Shown here one piece after another: positions 10,716-23,689 of a DNA stretch of 64,000 bases. The notes under the pieces were generated by a model. The model did not search any database, was not told the DNA's origin, and was given only the letters and a program-made list of their open reading frames with translations. Made by a program: the position numbers and the translations under genes. This DNA comes from Leptodontidium sp. MPI-SDFR-AT-0119. Its lineage: Eukaryota; Ascomycota; Leotiomycetes; Helotiales; Leptodontidiaceae. The stretch is from assembly GCA_020726505.1 (NCBI GenBank), contig JAHLEZ010000036.1:124001-188000 (forward strand), read 5' to 3'. Position 1 is the stretch's first letter. Every line of letters starts with the position of its first letter.

Positions 10716-13700
10716 TTAAGCGAGCTCTAAATGCTTAATAAATTCCGAGTATTTAGGCTTATCGAGTGCCTTTGTAAAGCCGTCGGCTTTTTGATTTAGA
10801 GTATTTATATAAATAAGGTCAATAATGCCCTTATTAATTAAATCTCTTATATAATGATATTTTACGGCTATGTGTTTGGTTCTCTCATGGAATTGAGGAT
10901 TTTTAGCCAATAAGAGAGCGCCGTTATTATCAGTATATACAGGGAATTTATCTTGCATATAATAGCCGAATTCGATTAGGAGTTGTTTAATATAAACAGC
11001 TTCTTTAATAGCCGAATTAATGGCTATATATTCGGCTTCTGTTGTACTTTGCGCTATAATACTTTGGAGCTTTGATTTCCAAGATATTAAGCAATTTGCT
11101 ATGTAAAAACAAAAGCCGCTAGTCGATTTAGCCGTACCTATGTCTCCGGCGTAATCAGCGTCACAGAAACCGCTAACGTACTTATTATTAGAGCTTTTAT
11201 AAATTAGCCTTAATTTCTTAGAACCTTTAAGGTATCTAAGTACGTTTTTAGCTGCGATTAAATGTAATTCGCTAGGATTACTTGCAAATCGAGCTAGTTT
11301 TATTACACAGTAGCTAATATCAGGTCTAGTAGCTAGCGTAATAAATAAGAGGCAACCTATTATTTGTTGATATAGATTTATTTCCTCTTTATTAGCCTTA
11401 TTAGGATTAGGCTCTAACTTAATCTTAGAATCCATAGGCGTCTTTTTAGGCTTACAATTAGTTAAATTGAAGCGCGCTAGTACTTTTTCGATATAGCTTT
11501 CTTGGTGTAGCTTCATTATACCTTTATTAATATCGTAATCGATACTAATTCCCAAATAATCCGTAATTAGCCCTAAATCCTTTAATTTAAAAAACTGTTT
11601 TAGTTCTTTTATAAAGGATTTTATAGTGTTGATATTTGGGCCAATTAGAGCTAGGTCATCCACATATATACAGACTATAATCTGTAATTCTTTATTAATT
11701 AATATACAATTTTCAGAAATAATACTCTGAAAATTAAATTTATTAATTAATATTTCTTTGAGTGTAATAAACCATAGCCTAGCTGACTGTTTCAGGCCAT
11801 ATAACGCTTTATTAAGCAATAATAGCTTATTAGCGTATTTCGGATTATCTCCTTCGGGAGGTATTATATATAAGGTATTTATATCGATATCGCTTTGTGT
11901 AAAGGCTGATATCATATCTACCTTATAAATATACCACTTATATAAGACTGCTAAAGCGAATATAAGACGCCAAGCCATTTGTTTTACTACGCTAGCAAAT
12001 GTATCTACGTAATTTAACCCGTAGAGTTGCTCGAATCCCTTAGCTACGAATCTAGCTTTAAATTCATAATAATCAAGTGATTCTTTGACTTTATATACCC
12101 AGCGTGTTTTTAGTGGCTTAAAGGCTTTACTAGCGTCTTTAGAAACTATTTCCCAAGTATTATGATTTTCTAAGGAGCTAATTTCTTTATTCATAGCTTT
12201 TAGCCAGTAGTCTTTATAAGGGGAATTCATAGCTTCTTTATAGCTTTTAGGCTCTTCGATAATTAAATTAGGTGTTTTCTTAATTAAGATTTTAGTATTA
12301 TCTACTTCAGATATCTTAATTAGGTTTGTACCTAATTCTTCGTCGATTTTAGAGCTAATAAGCGCTAAAGAAGCTAGCTGTTTCACGTTTTTATAAACGG
12401 AAAAAGCCTCTTTTTCTTCACTAATTAAACGATTATTTAATCGCTTAATAGCTAATTGACTTGAGGATTCTTGATTTTCAGTATTATTTCGAGTAGTAAC
12501 GTTAGGTTTCCAACTAGAATAGTCTATTCTAGGTCTAGTCTTTTTAGTTGGAGCTAAAATAGCTTCTTCGGGATTTAAATCCTCGTCTTCGCTATTTAAT
12601 ATAGCTTCTTCACGATTTAAATCTTCGTCTTCGCTATTTATATCGTTATTCTCGCCCCCTGATTGATAATTGTCGGAATCTTCTTCCGGAATCGGAATAA
12701 TAGGGGTTATATTACTATTATTATGATTTGTAATAGTAATATCTTCGTTAATACTCGAAATATTTTCAAGTGATATCTCAAAGTCAGAATAATCGTCTTT
12801 GTCTGTTATATCGTTCTTATATATAAGGTCTTCTTTAATAAGAACGTTTTTGGAGCTAATAATAGTCTTAATTTTTGGAATATAGACTAAGAAGTTATTA
12901 GCCGACTCAAAACCTACTAATATGCCTATATCTGATTTCTCTAATAATTTATGTTCTCTTTTATTTTTAAGAACATAAGTTAAAGAGCCTAATACTCTAA
13001 TATAATCAATATTAGGTTTTTTATTATATAAGGCTTCGTAGGGGGTCATTTTTATAACAGAGTTATAAGAACGATTTTTTATATGAGCTATTGCTTGGAT
13101 TATTTGAGGCCAAAGAAATAAAGGTATTTTCTTAGCCTTACAAACGCTAATAAGCCTTTCGACTATATATTTATTTAGTCTTTCGGCTATGCCGTTTTGG
13201 GAAGGAGAATAAGGGCTAGTGTATTCGCAAATAATACCTTTATTATTGCAGTAATTAGTCCACTTATCCGATTTAAATTCCCTTGCGTTATCAAGTTTTA
13301 ATACCTTGATATTTGATATCTTTGATATTTTCTTATCAAATTGATTACTAATCATATTACAAAACTTGACTAGTATATCATACGCATCGGCTTTGAATTT
13401 AATAGCGTAAATCCAAACAGCTCTAGAACCTCTACACGTAATAGTCAGGAAATAGCGCTCTCCTTTTAATCCTTTAACTTTAAAAGGACCCGTAATATCT
13501 ATATCAAAGGCGGTGAGAGGTTTTGCGCTGGTCATAGGCTTTTTATTAGTAATAGAGTGCATTTTACCACTATTACAAGCCCTACAATCGTCTAGTTTTA
13601 GTCCTAGGTCTATTTTCTTAAAACCTAGACTACAATCGATTGTTTTGTATATATATTCCCTATTGACGTGTAATAGACGATTATGATATAGATTTAGTCT

Positions 13701-15143
13701 ATTATTCTTAATATAAGGGTCTACCTTATATAATAGAGGCTCTAATAGTTGATCATTAACTTCTAATTCAAGGAAATAGGCGTTATTTTCCCATTTCGCT
13801 TTGATAGGTTCACTTATTAGTTTATGACTAATTAAAGCGCCATTTTTATTGAAGTTAATATTCCAATCTTTATTTATAAGCTCTTTTGAGCTAATTAGGG
13901 TAGTTTTTAGCTTTAGAATATAATTCACGTTTTGAATTAATAATTCCAAGCCGTTATTAGCCCTAACTGGGATATCTCCCAAGCCTATTATAAGCATTAT
14001 TTCGCCATTTGCAACTGTAATAGATTTATTACTAATTGCTTTGTAATTAAGCAACCAATGCTTATTAGGCGTATAATGCTCTGAAGCTCCAGAATCAAGG
14101 ACTAGCTTATTATTATAAGCTATAAATAAACCTAATTTTTGAGGCTTATTTTCTAGTTGATCTAATTGATCTAAAGACTCGTTTTGGCTATTAAAAGCAC
14201 TTAATAATAAAGTGTTTTTGTTGGACTTATTTTTAAAAGCCCCCATAATTGCCTTTGACGAGGTTTCCTTTGATTCTTTATTTTGAGCCTTTTTGCCTTT
14301 ATTAGGCTTATTATTCGAGTTATTATTATTGCTCGAATTAGGCCTTAGCTCAGGGTGTAATCTAGAACAACTAGATTTAATATGCCCTTTTTGCTTACAA
14401 TAAGTGCAATATTTGCCGTTATTATTAAATGCTTTATTAGCATTTAAATCTGTATTAGCTCCCATTCTAGCTTCTTCAGATATTAAATCTGTAATTAGAC
14501 CTTGAATATCGATTTCGTCTAATTTATTTGATATCTCTTCGTATTTACGAGACGAAAAACTATCAAACGAGCTAGGTAGGCCTTTTAGTATAAGGCTAGC
14601 TATTACAGGTTTTGGAATCTCACATTTGAGCTGTTTTAAATATATAGCGCTTGATTAGATAACGCTAGTATATTCGTCTATGCTCTTATAAGAGCTATAA
14701 TTAGTATCGACTATTTTATTAATATATCGACCTATTTACTCAAGGCTAGTAGAACAAAAGGTAGTCTTAATAGCCTCAAATAGCTCTTCAGCTGTCTTTT
14801 TGTCTTTAAATCGCTCTTGATTTTCTAGCGATATAATAGATTTTAGAGCTCCTAGGGCCTTTTGATTATTAGCCTCAAATTGCTCTAATTTTTCTTCATA
14901 TTTAACAGCTAATTCGGGAGAATACGCGCTACCCCAAGACTTTTTGCCATCTTTTTCTTCGATTTTGTAATAAAGCTTTTTATCAGGGGCGCTAGCCGAG
15001 CCACTAATATAAGGCATATAGCCATTAATCTCTAAAAATAGCTCGGCCGGATTAAGCCATTCGACGTAATTAGATTTGCCGATTAACTTATCTCCCTTAT
15101 AAGTAGTCATTTTTGTAACTACTTTATTTGATTCCTTTGGCAA
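10716..15143 (-). pseudogene. Copia gag-pol polyprotein, two premature stops
   Basis: One 1476-codon frame starts at the ATG at 15143 and ends with the stop at 10716. It is interrupted only by TAA at 14738-14736 and TAA at 14657-14655, both likely from CAA. The segment after the second stop has an ATG at 14465 and is open for 1249 residues. In that segment are a CX2CX4HX4C zinc knuckle (C20, C23, H28, C33), protease L-D-S-G-A, an integrase zinc region and D-D-E core (D-I-D-I-T-G, L-D-N-A-R-E, N-G-I-A-E-R-L), reverse transcriptase (L-Y-G-L-K-Q-S, Y-V-D-D) and RNase H (D-A-D-Y-A-G, T-E-A-E-Y). This order (integrase before reverse transcriptase) is diagnostic of Copia. Only Gag is disrupted. I cannot exclude a functional copy elsewhere. 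Confidence 0.93.
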
Positions 15144-15918
15144 ATATTAATATTTACTAGATAAATATCTAGCTATTTACTAGTACTCTTTAGAGTCTAG
15201 TCTTATAAACCCTTTTGCCCCGAAGGTAATTAGACAATAACTACGCCAAGTTATTATCTTATCAAGGGATTCGTTTGAATTATAACTATAATAGTATATC
15301 TCAAGGCTTCTTATGAGATATTTATTATAGTAATAACCTAAACTACTAGCTTGATTTATCTCACAGAAATAAATAAGGCTAATTAGTTGTAACCCTCTCC
15401 GAGGATGGCTTCTTATACAACTAAAATAGTCGAATTTACTGCTGTAATTTGTGCTAGATTAGTGATAACTTAGACAGCCACTCCTTATTAGACAACGAGG
15501 CGCTAGCTTCCAAACTAGCGTCGCTAATAAGTATAGGCGCTCCGGAATAAGGTAGTTGTTATAAGTCCTAGAACGTATTCTAGGAGGCTACGCACGCTTA
15601 TAACGTCTAGAGGTTATAAGTTATGATTTCCTTATAACTTAGCCTTAGGGTCAAGAGCCACGGGTCCTCGCTATCCTAATCGGGTTAGTAGGGGCCAAAA
15701 GGGGTTAGCTTACTTCTTATAAGTAGCTGTAACAACGTTTATGTGTTGAAACGTTGAAGTGTTAATATCGACTTAGTACTGCCGAATCAGGCTCTTTTCT
15801 CGGTAAAGAGTAACGGAAGCTTTTGATTGGTTGAATTGGCGAGCTCAAGGGTTGCTAGAGCTGTATTGACTTCGTACAGGTGTAGTCGACGTTGATTGGT
15901 TGGTTGATTTGCCTTAAT

Positions 15919-15930
15919 GAATTGCTACTA
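15919..15930 (-). other. Primer-binding site of the young Copia element
   Basis: TAGTAGCAATTC on the minus strand abuts the 5' LTR. It does not begin with TGG, so priming from an internal tRNA segment (as in some Copia-type elements that use half-tRNAs) is more likely than priming from a CCA end. The tRNA is not identified. The same 12 bases occupy the same position in the TRIM-like element at 2969-2980. Confidence 0.7.
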
Positions 15931-16183
15931 TGTGGAATTGGCAGATCAATATAAGGAAACGACACGTGATTTAAAGTGATTATTGAATTGCTTGAGTTGC
16001 GACTACCTAAGAGCTTAAGGCTCTATATATACACTGTAATAAGCTTACTAGAACCTTCTAAAGTTGATTACAAATCATTTTGATTTATAATAACTCTTAG
16101 AATCGTCTAGAAGAGAAAGGTCATATGACCGGATAAGCGAAGGTTCTGGAAGCCGGTAAGGAGGCACTGATTACAAATCAACA
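15931..16183 (-). repeat. 5' LTR of the young Copia element
   Basis: This is the partner of 10089-10341 and carries the promoter of the minus-strand element. Compared with the other LTR it has A for G at two positions and C or G for T or A at two, so neither LTR is the uniquely mutated one. Confidence 0.95.
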
Positions 16184-19100
16184 TTTTATAAAGTAAATCT
16201 TATAAGCTCTTAACTCGGAAAGTATTTAATCCTCGTTTATATTACTCTCTTCTAGTGTGTCGTTAGTATACCTTAGCTTCCTAGAGAGCTAATTAATAAC
16301 GACGTGTATTAAGCCTTTAACATGCTAAACTTCGAAATTAAACAAGCGTATTTAAGTAAGCTATTTAGTAAGTAAGGCGTTAGGATAATCGTAGGCGGCT
16401 CTATTTAGTTAAGTAATTAAGGTGTTAGCGTCTATTTTAATAATAAAGTACACGCTAACGAGCTAGATTTTGAGCTTTTTTAAAATGTAAAGTATGCCTT
16501 TATACTCTCGCTTAGTAGTATTATACTTAGCTTTAGTCTTACTTTAAAAACCACTTTCGTACCTCGTAAGTCGTATCTTATTCGTTAAAGGGTCTCTTTG
16601 GCCGAGGAAACCTCCTTAACTTATGCCACTTAAGTCGACACTAATAACTATCTCTCTAGTACCTTCGCTATAATCGATCCGATATAGAACTAAAAACGAG
16701 TATAACGTATCTTTAAAAGTTTATATTACTTTGTCGTAAATCTCTAGGTCCTAAAAGAACTTGACTCCTTTTCTAGATAATACGTATAATAGCTTAGTAA
16801 TTAGTCGGAAGTTTTTAATCTAAATTCGGAAGTAAATAACAAGGCCTAAGAATACCTTGACTTCTATTAAGTTACTTAGTAAGTTCTAGTTCTTAATCTT
16901 AATTAAGTATCTCGCTAAAGGTTCTCTCCCCTTAGAGTTGCAGGCGTATCTTATAATGTTTATACCGTTTAAATAAAACTAAGACTTTAGGCTAATAATA
17001 ACACTTACTCTTTCTAAGCGTTTTAGCGTCTTATTAAGGTTTTAAATATACTTTAAGATAAATCTTTAGATTCCGGGACAAGCTTCTTCTTAGTTATAGT
17101 CTATATATAATCCCTTAACTCTTATATTATTTAAGAATAATATAAACACACTAAGAATTAGTAGCTTTAATATATAAATAATTGTTTTAACAAACTAAGT
17201 AATAGAGTTTATAATACTTTAAAGGAGAGTTATATTCCTGACTAAGCCTACGTTTAAAACATAAAAGGCAGTCATATCTCGGCTAGACTTGTGAAGAGTT
17301 TATTAATTATAGCCAGAGTATAAGTTAACGAGGCTAATAACGTAATAACCGGCGAATTCTTTAGAGAACTTATTTACTAAAGGTAAAAGATTAACATCCC
17401 TTCGTATAATAGTATTTAATATAATAGCTAAGTTAATAAGTCTGTATTTTTTAGATTCCTTCTTTTTTATTAAAAACCAAGTATTTTAGTATAAGCCTTT
17501 AGAAAGCTCAAGAACACCCTTATTAAGACGCTCTTACACCATCTTCGTAACTTCCGGGACTAAAGCTCGTAGCAATAGAAAGTTAAAGGCTTACTAAGCT
17601 TTGTACTTAATAGTCTTAATAACGACTGAGGGAGAGATATCTTTATAAAATCTACTATATTCAGGCTAGTTAAACAGTATAACTCCTTCTTTATTAATCA
17701 TTATTTTATTAAAGAGAACTCTCTCTTTAAGTTATAATAGCTTCCCGACGTTAAGTTTGGCTAGTCTCTCCGGCGTAAGTCGGGAGTTATAAGGTATACT
17801 AGTAAAGCGTAATAATAACAAATCTTAATATTTCCTTAACTGTTCTTACTTAGTCCCTCTATCTTTTAATCTCTTATACTAATTATCTCTCCCTCCCGGG
17901 GGGTCGCTTATAAGGTCGGCTTCGTTAACTAGCTAGACTTTCTTGGCTTTCGATTTGTACATAGTATTAATCCGAGCAATAGTATTTTAAGTACTCTGAA
18001 AGGGGTTCTTAATCAGAAGATCGTTATAATTCTTCGTCTATTTAAAGGTAAGCGTGGCTTTAGTTAAAGAACTAGCTCTAAAAGCTCTAAGAAAGAATAA
18101 TTCTATAATTAACTTCTCCTCCAGGAATATGTCTAAGATTGCCTCTTATTAAAAATTATTAAGTACTAATTCCGGGACGTAAAACTCTCTTTCTAAGTAC
18201 TTAATAAGAATAGTATCGCCTTTATTATTATCACTTAGTACTACTTCGCCCCCCCCTTTATAAAGCTTGCCCTTAAGCTTTAGTAATTAAGGGTTATATT
18301 ATAAGGGGTTAATTAAGCATTCTAAGGCACTGACAATAGCGCTCAATATATAATTAATTACTCTTTTCCCGAGAAGTCTTCTTCTTTATAACTATTTTTA
18401 AAGTCCGTTTATTCTAAAAAGATTATACTTATCTTGTTTTCTTCCTAAAGAGCTTTAGTGTCCTTAGTATCCTTTATAATATCGTTAGTTTTAACTATAG
18501 TAATATCTCTTAATTACTAATCCTAAAACTAAGCTAATACAATGCTTTTATTATAGTCTCTAAAATAACAGAACAATACTCTAGCTTTACAGAAGAATAG
18601 AAAGCCTAGAATAACCTTTATGCTAGGGGCGTCTATAATATAAAATCTATTATTAACAACGCAGTTACTTATAACAACTGTAATATTGTTAGTAAAACCA
18701 ATAAATTAAGACTTAACTCCAGTGATTATTTTTAAGGCTATAATTTAACTTCTAGTAATAAGGAGCTCCAGGAGAGTAATTACTTTAAGTATCATATAAC
18801 TAACTTTAACTCCTGTATTAAGGGTAACTCTAATATTAGTAACCTTAGTTCGGCTAAACATAATAATAATAACCTTTAATACTAGCGAGAAGTATAAGTT
18901 TCTTGTCTCAGCTATTGTCCCTAGTAAGGCTACTTTAGTATATAATAGTTCTTAAGCGCGAGTGCGTTTCGTCGAAAGGTTCCTAAAGATACACTTACTA
19001 AGTAGTATTATAGTTCTAAGTAACACTATAAGGATTAAACTAAAGACCGGGATAGCGCTGACTATAAGCCATAGTACTAAGTTATTAATAAGAGCTTCTT

Positions 19101-21870
19101 ATTATATAAACAATTAAAGTCGCTAACGTCTTTATTATATTCTAAACTTTACTATTAGTAGATTTCTTAAGATAAAGCTATAAGTTATAATATACTCTTC
19201 TTAATACTTATACTTTAGCTTAAGGCCTTCCCGTTTAATTTCCTTAAGTCGTCGTTTATAGTTTATAGTCATAGAAATATTAGTAATATAGAAGTTTAAA
19301 AGAGTATATAAAGTGCCGTGAAGTAGTTTTTAATATATAATAATATCTTCCTTAACTATTAACTTTAGTTCTTCGAACTCTAAGGTACTAATATTAGCGA
19401 TTAATTCCTTTTATATACGTCAGTTAATCGTTTTAGTAAAGAGACAAGATGTTTTAAGTAAGTCTATAAGGACTATAATTTCTCTTAGCGTGAGGTTTCC
19501 GGGAAGCTCCTTTTATACGAGTAATTTATCTAAGATATTATTAAGCTTATAACTATTCTAAGTTAACGCCTTTTACACACGAGGACTTCGGGATAACGTT
19601 ATATAGAATACAAGTCTAGGGATAGCCAATAGTATTACTAGTACCTTAGACTTTAAAGCTCTCTTTCTTATTATACTACTAATAAGTAATGTTTTAGAAG
19701 ATGTTTTCAGTGTCGTAGTAAATATCGTTTTTATACTTAAGTCAGAGACTTTAAACTTATTACAGGCTAAAATCTATTGCGGTGTTATTTTAATCTCCGC
19801 TAAGTTATTAACGTCTATAATATTAGCGAACTTGACTAATTCTTTAATATCGCGGGGTACCTTTAGTTTACTATAAGTAAATTGAGACTTAATTTTCTCT
19901 TAGAGCTTATCTAAAGTCTTATACGGCTCTTGTTTAAGTGCTCCCTTTCGCTGCTTAGTCTTGACTAGAGCTACTATAGCTTTAAAATTAGTACTATTAG
20001 TGTTATACACTAGTAAATTTTAGATTTATATTAATTAGTATTTAGTATAGTCCTATTAACTAATAATATCCGAGTTAAAGTCCCCTGTAAGTTCTTTAAT
20101 AAGCTCAATATAACCTATAACAAGAACAGTCGGAGATTATGTCCCCTTATCTCCTTTTTCCCTAATAAGCGCAGCTTTTTTTCTTGCCTTAAGGAGTTCT
20201 TTAACTACTTTAACTCGTCGCTTAGGGTTAAGGTCGTACAAGGTGTTTAAGACTCGCGTTAAGATATAATGTCTTCTAGACCTTCCGTCTAAGGGAAACT
20301 AGACGGGGTATGACTTCTTCCCCTCCTATTATAGGCCAATGTAAATATAGTTAATGTCGTCGGCTTTATAGATAATACTAAAACCGATCTATTTCTTATA
20401 GTTATAACATTAATTTATATAGCTATAATACTCTTAGGGTCTTATACCTAGCTAGTGTTAATTTATGTACTAGCGGCAACTATAATTATCCCTAGCACGT
20501 TTATTATACCCTAAGGAACTCGAATTTGTTGTACTATAGTCGACGGCAACTTACTCTTAGGCCTCTTTAAAGAACATAAATATATTAACCTTAGTAGTGA
20601 AGTTGGCATTAGAGGCTCTTTAAATTACTACTCCGAGAATCCTTATATGTTCTAATCTTTTAGTAATAAAATCTAAATCTCTTATATTAACTTTACTTAA
20701 GTTCTTAATAACTTTCTTTAAAGTAAAGAGGAAATTAAGTACAAATAACTCCTCGTCTTGTTACTTTAGTACTCTAGAAATCTCGTCCCGTATAAAGTTG
20801 TCCTTATAGTTAACAAAGTCAGACTAGTGCCGGGGTACTAGTCTATTACTATAAGGCGGAATAGTATAAGTTGTTAGTTAAGGTATAAAGCGCTTAATAA
20901 ATAAGTTAATACTATTAGTGTTACCTTATACTCGGTTAGTGATGCCTTGCTCTTTAGTAATAGCGCTTAACTCCCTCTCGGAGTTAAGGTAAGCCTTTAT
21001 AGTAAAATAGACCTTTCTAAATAAGTTTATATTATTAATGTTTAAGGTTCTACTATTCTTAGAAGTAGCCCGTATAGCTTTAATTTGTAGATTCTAAGGA
21101 AGAGAGAAGATAAATCTTATAAAAGCTTACTTGTTAGTGAGGTTACTACAGTTAATATAATTAATAATAACCTCTCTAAATGCTTAGAAGAAGTCGCGGC
21201 ACTATTCGGGAGTAAGCTCGTTGTCCCCTATAAGAGTCTTAAAGTCATACTTAAGTCGGTCAAGGTAACCATTAGTATATAGGCGGCGCTCTATATTATC
21301 GCGTTAGTACTCTTAAATTATAGTATCTTTAAAGCTAATATAGTTACCCTCTTTAAAGCCTAAAAGCTTCCGAATAGTCTATATATAAGCTTAAGTAGCG
21401 TACTTAGCCACTTACTCTTTCTTAACTTAATTATTAGTGACTATATAAGTTATAAAGTATTAATCGAGAATCCAGAAGTAATTATTAATATTAATTCTAT
21501 TAAAGATAGGGGTATTTAGGGTTCCGGCAATAAGTATAGGCTAACTAAGATAGATTTTTAGGTTCTTTAAGTCGTTTATAGTAAAGGTAAGGCCGGAGTA
21601 TTAGTGTGGCCTTATAAGATTAGTAGAATTAGAACTACTAGTCCCTTGCTTTTCTTTCTTTCCCTTGTTCCTCTTTTGAGAAGTCTCTGAGGTTTAAGAA
21701 GTAATGTTTTTAAAGAGTATAAAGGTATTAAGGCTTAGCCTAGTAGTGATTTTAGGTCTAAACAGAGGAGTTACTCCTGTTAAAATAGAGCTAGGGGGCA
21801 TTATAATATTACTGAACCTACTTATCTTAAGGTTACTGTAGCCGTAGTTAATGTTTCCGTTGTTCGACAT
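16184..21870 (-). pseudogene. Gypsy gag and reverse transcriptase region, degraded
   Basis: A minus-strand ATG at 21870 opens a Gag-like frame rich in Ser, Asn and Lys. After many TAA codons at probable Gln sites it continues with C-R-D-F-F-Q-A-F-R-E-V and similar segments. Between about 17080 and 17720 the minus strand shows Gypsy reverse transcriptase. Landmarks are K-K-K-E-S-K-K-Y-R-L-I-N-L-A, then R-R-D-V-N-L-L-P, then N-L-Y-S-G-Y-N and S-S-R-D-M-T-A-F. A tract rich in charged residues precedes it. The frame runs into the Copia insertion at 16183, beyond which integrase follows. No intact frame remains. Confidence 0.75.
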
Positions 21871-22749
21871 CGTGTGTTATTATAAGAAGGTCGTAGTAAA
21901 GTAAGTTAATAGTATCGTTAATTAAAATATAAGAAAGTAACTGAAAATATAATATATTAATTACTAAAGAAATATTAAGGAAACCCCCTCCCTTAAAATA
22001 GAAAGTATATAAGCTCTTACTTACTTTAAAGTGAGATAAATATTAATAACTTCTAGCGAAGGTTTAAGGCCGTGCTCCTTAGTTAGCCCTTAGCGAACAC
22101 TAATAACTACTAAACCAAAACAAACACGCCCTAAAGCTTAAGGCTCGTACACGGAAATTACAAAAACAATAAAAGCAAATATAATAAGAAAATAAAGTAA
22201 GGAAATTAACACTTAGCGTAAGTTACTCAGGCTTTAGACTAGCCTAGAAGTTCTATGTCTCGCCGAACACTCCGAAATACAGGCTCGCCAGTACTTTACT
22301 TAAGCCTCTAATATGTTAATTTCAGTTTTATTATGAAGTCTCGACTTTTCCTAGTGTTTAAAGAATATTAATTACGTCTAGAAACACTAGAACCTTCGCT
22401 GAGAATAGAAACTAGTGCGAAGTAACTAGGCACTATGTCTCGGAACGATGGAATCAGAACAGTAGCCTAAGGGAAACAGATTTTCTAGTACTATAAGTGC
22501 TCCTACTTTGTAGCTTTCCCTAGTTCCTTAATAGTCTTTGTTCTCCTTAAGTCAAAGGTCCGCATTCTCTATGTTCGTCGTTTTGCCTTAAGGGCTAAGA
22601 GATAACTAACTAAATAACTCCCTTAATTTAAACAATTATCGTTTTTCTTAACTCTCCTTATATAAGTTAGTACACAAGGGCCTCACTATTATACTTACTT
22701 AGTTCCTCCTCCAGTAGTAACTCACTCCCTGCGTCAGTCACCAGAAATA

Positions 22750-23030
22750 TATAAAAGGGACGAACCCTAATCCACACAATAAGAGGGTAATATATAACGA
22801 GCTACTAGAGGAGATTTCTAGGCTTTATAAATAACAGATCAATTAAATCTAAAGATATCACATATCTAGAGAGTACGAATTAATAAAGAAGGGGAGGGAA
22901 AAGGTTTTAATAAATAAAATATATTTAGTGTTACGTTCTTGACGTTCTGTAGTCAAGTGTTAACTCCTTATATGTGCGAAGGACCAGCGCAGTCATGTGA
23001 CAAAAGAAATCAGGGGCTGTCCCCGCCACA
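22750..23030 (-). repeat. 5' LTR of the nested Gypsy element
   Basis: This 281-bp repeat is the partner of 4673-4953. Its left end has decayed from TGTGG to TATAA by G-to-A changes. Its right end keeps CCGCCACA, followed by the GTAA target duplication. The primer-binding site TGGTGACTGACGC lies just inside, on the minus strand. Confidence 0.9.
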
Positions 23031-23689
23031 GTAAGTTATAATAAAAGAAAGTATAATATATAGCTAAGCGCGTAATCGGGAGCTCGTTCGTTAATAAACG
23101 CGTACCTCTTAAAAAGTAAATAATAACACGAGTCGCCGCGTTAAAATCTTAAATATTAAATAAGAGTACGTAAATAAGGCGTATTATAAATATAAGAGTA
23201 TTTATATGTCTATCCTAAATTATAAATATAAAAATATAAAATAAAGTTTCCGGAAAGAGAGTACGATCTATAGATTATAGGGCTAAAATCTTGTTGTAAA
23301 ATAAATAGCCTAGTCTAAAGTAAGACAGGTGTAATTAAGGTGTTAATTAGTTAATTAGACGTCGCTAGTAATTGCGTTAAGTTAAGAAGTAGCGCTTAAT
23401 ACTTTAATTAATTAAGCCACGTCGGGTTAGTGTAGAGGTTTTTATTTACCTGGTAAGTGGTATTAATTAGTGGACTATGCGCGCGATTAGTGATTGTAAG
23501 CCTTTTACTTACTATTATAAATATTACCCTCCTTTCTTACTAATAATAACCCTTTTTTAGTATTATTAACGCTAATATATACCTTTACATTTGCCCCTTC
23601 GTTCTTTTCTTCTTCTTTTATATTATTAAATTTATTATCGAGTATTTTAAGATGTTTAATAAATCTACTCCTTCTAAGACTATTAAGAG

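Larger units (their letters stand above)
10089..16183 (-). mobile_element. Young Copia LTR retrotransposon (6.1 kb), innermost
   Basis: Two 253-bp LTRs, 10089-10341 and 15931-16183, differ at four positions. All four are C/T or G/A transitions. The element is flanked by the duplication TTTTA (10084-10088 and 16184-16188). On the minus strand the 5' LTR (15931-16183) is followed directly by TAGTAGCAATTC (15930-15919). The 3' LTR is preceded by AAGGGGGTG (10350-10342). One gag-pol frame fills most of the interior. High LTR identity and a nearly intact frame make this the youngest insertion in the nest. Confidence 0.97.
4673..23030 (-). mobile_element. Gypsy element nested in Copia B1
   Basis: The 281-bp LTRs lie at 4673-4953 (beginning TGTGG, ending CCACA) and 22750-23030 (beginning TATAA through G-to-A change). 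Both sides carry GTAA. Gag, reverse transcriptase and integrase remnants read on the minus strand in Gypsy order. Next to the 5' (right) LTR, the minus strand gives TGGTGACTGACGCAGGG (22743-22727). It begins with TGG, as expected for a site that pairs with a tRNA CCA end. A polypurine tract, AAAGGGGGGG, adjoins the 3' (left) LTR. Without the Copia inserted at 10089 the element is about 12.3 kb, which is long for a Gypsy element. Confidence 0.9.
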
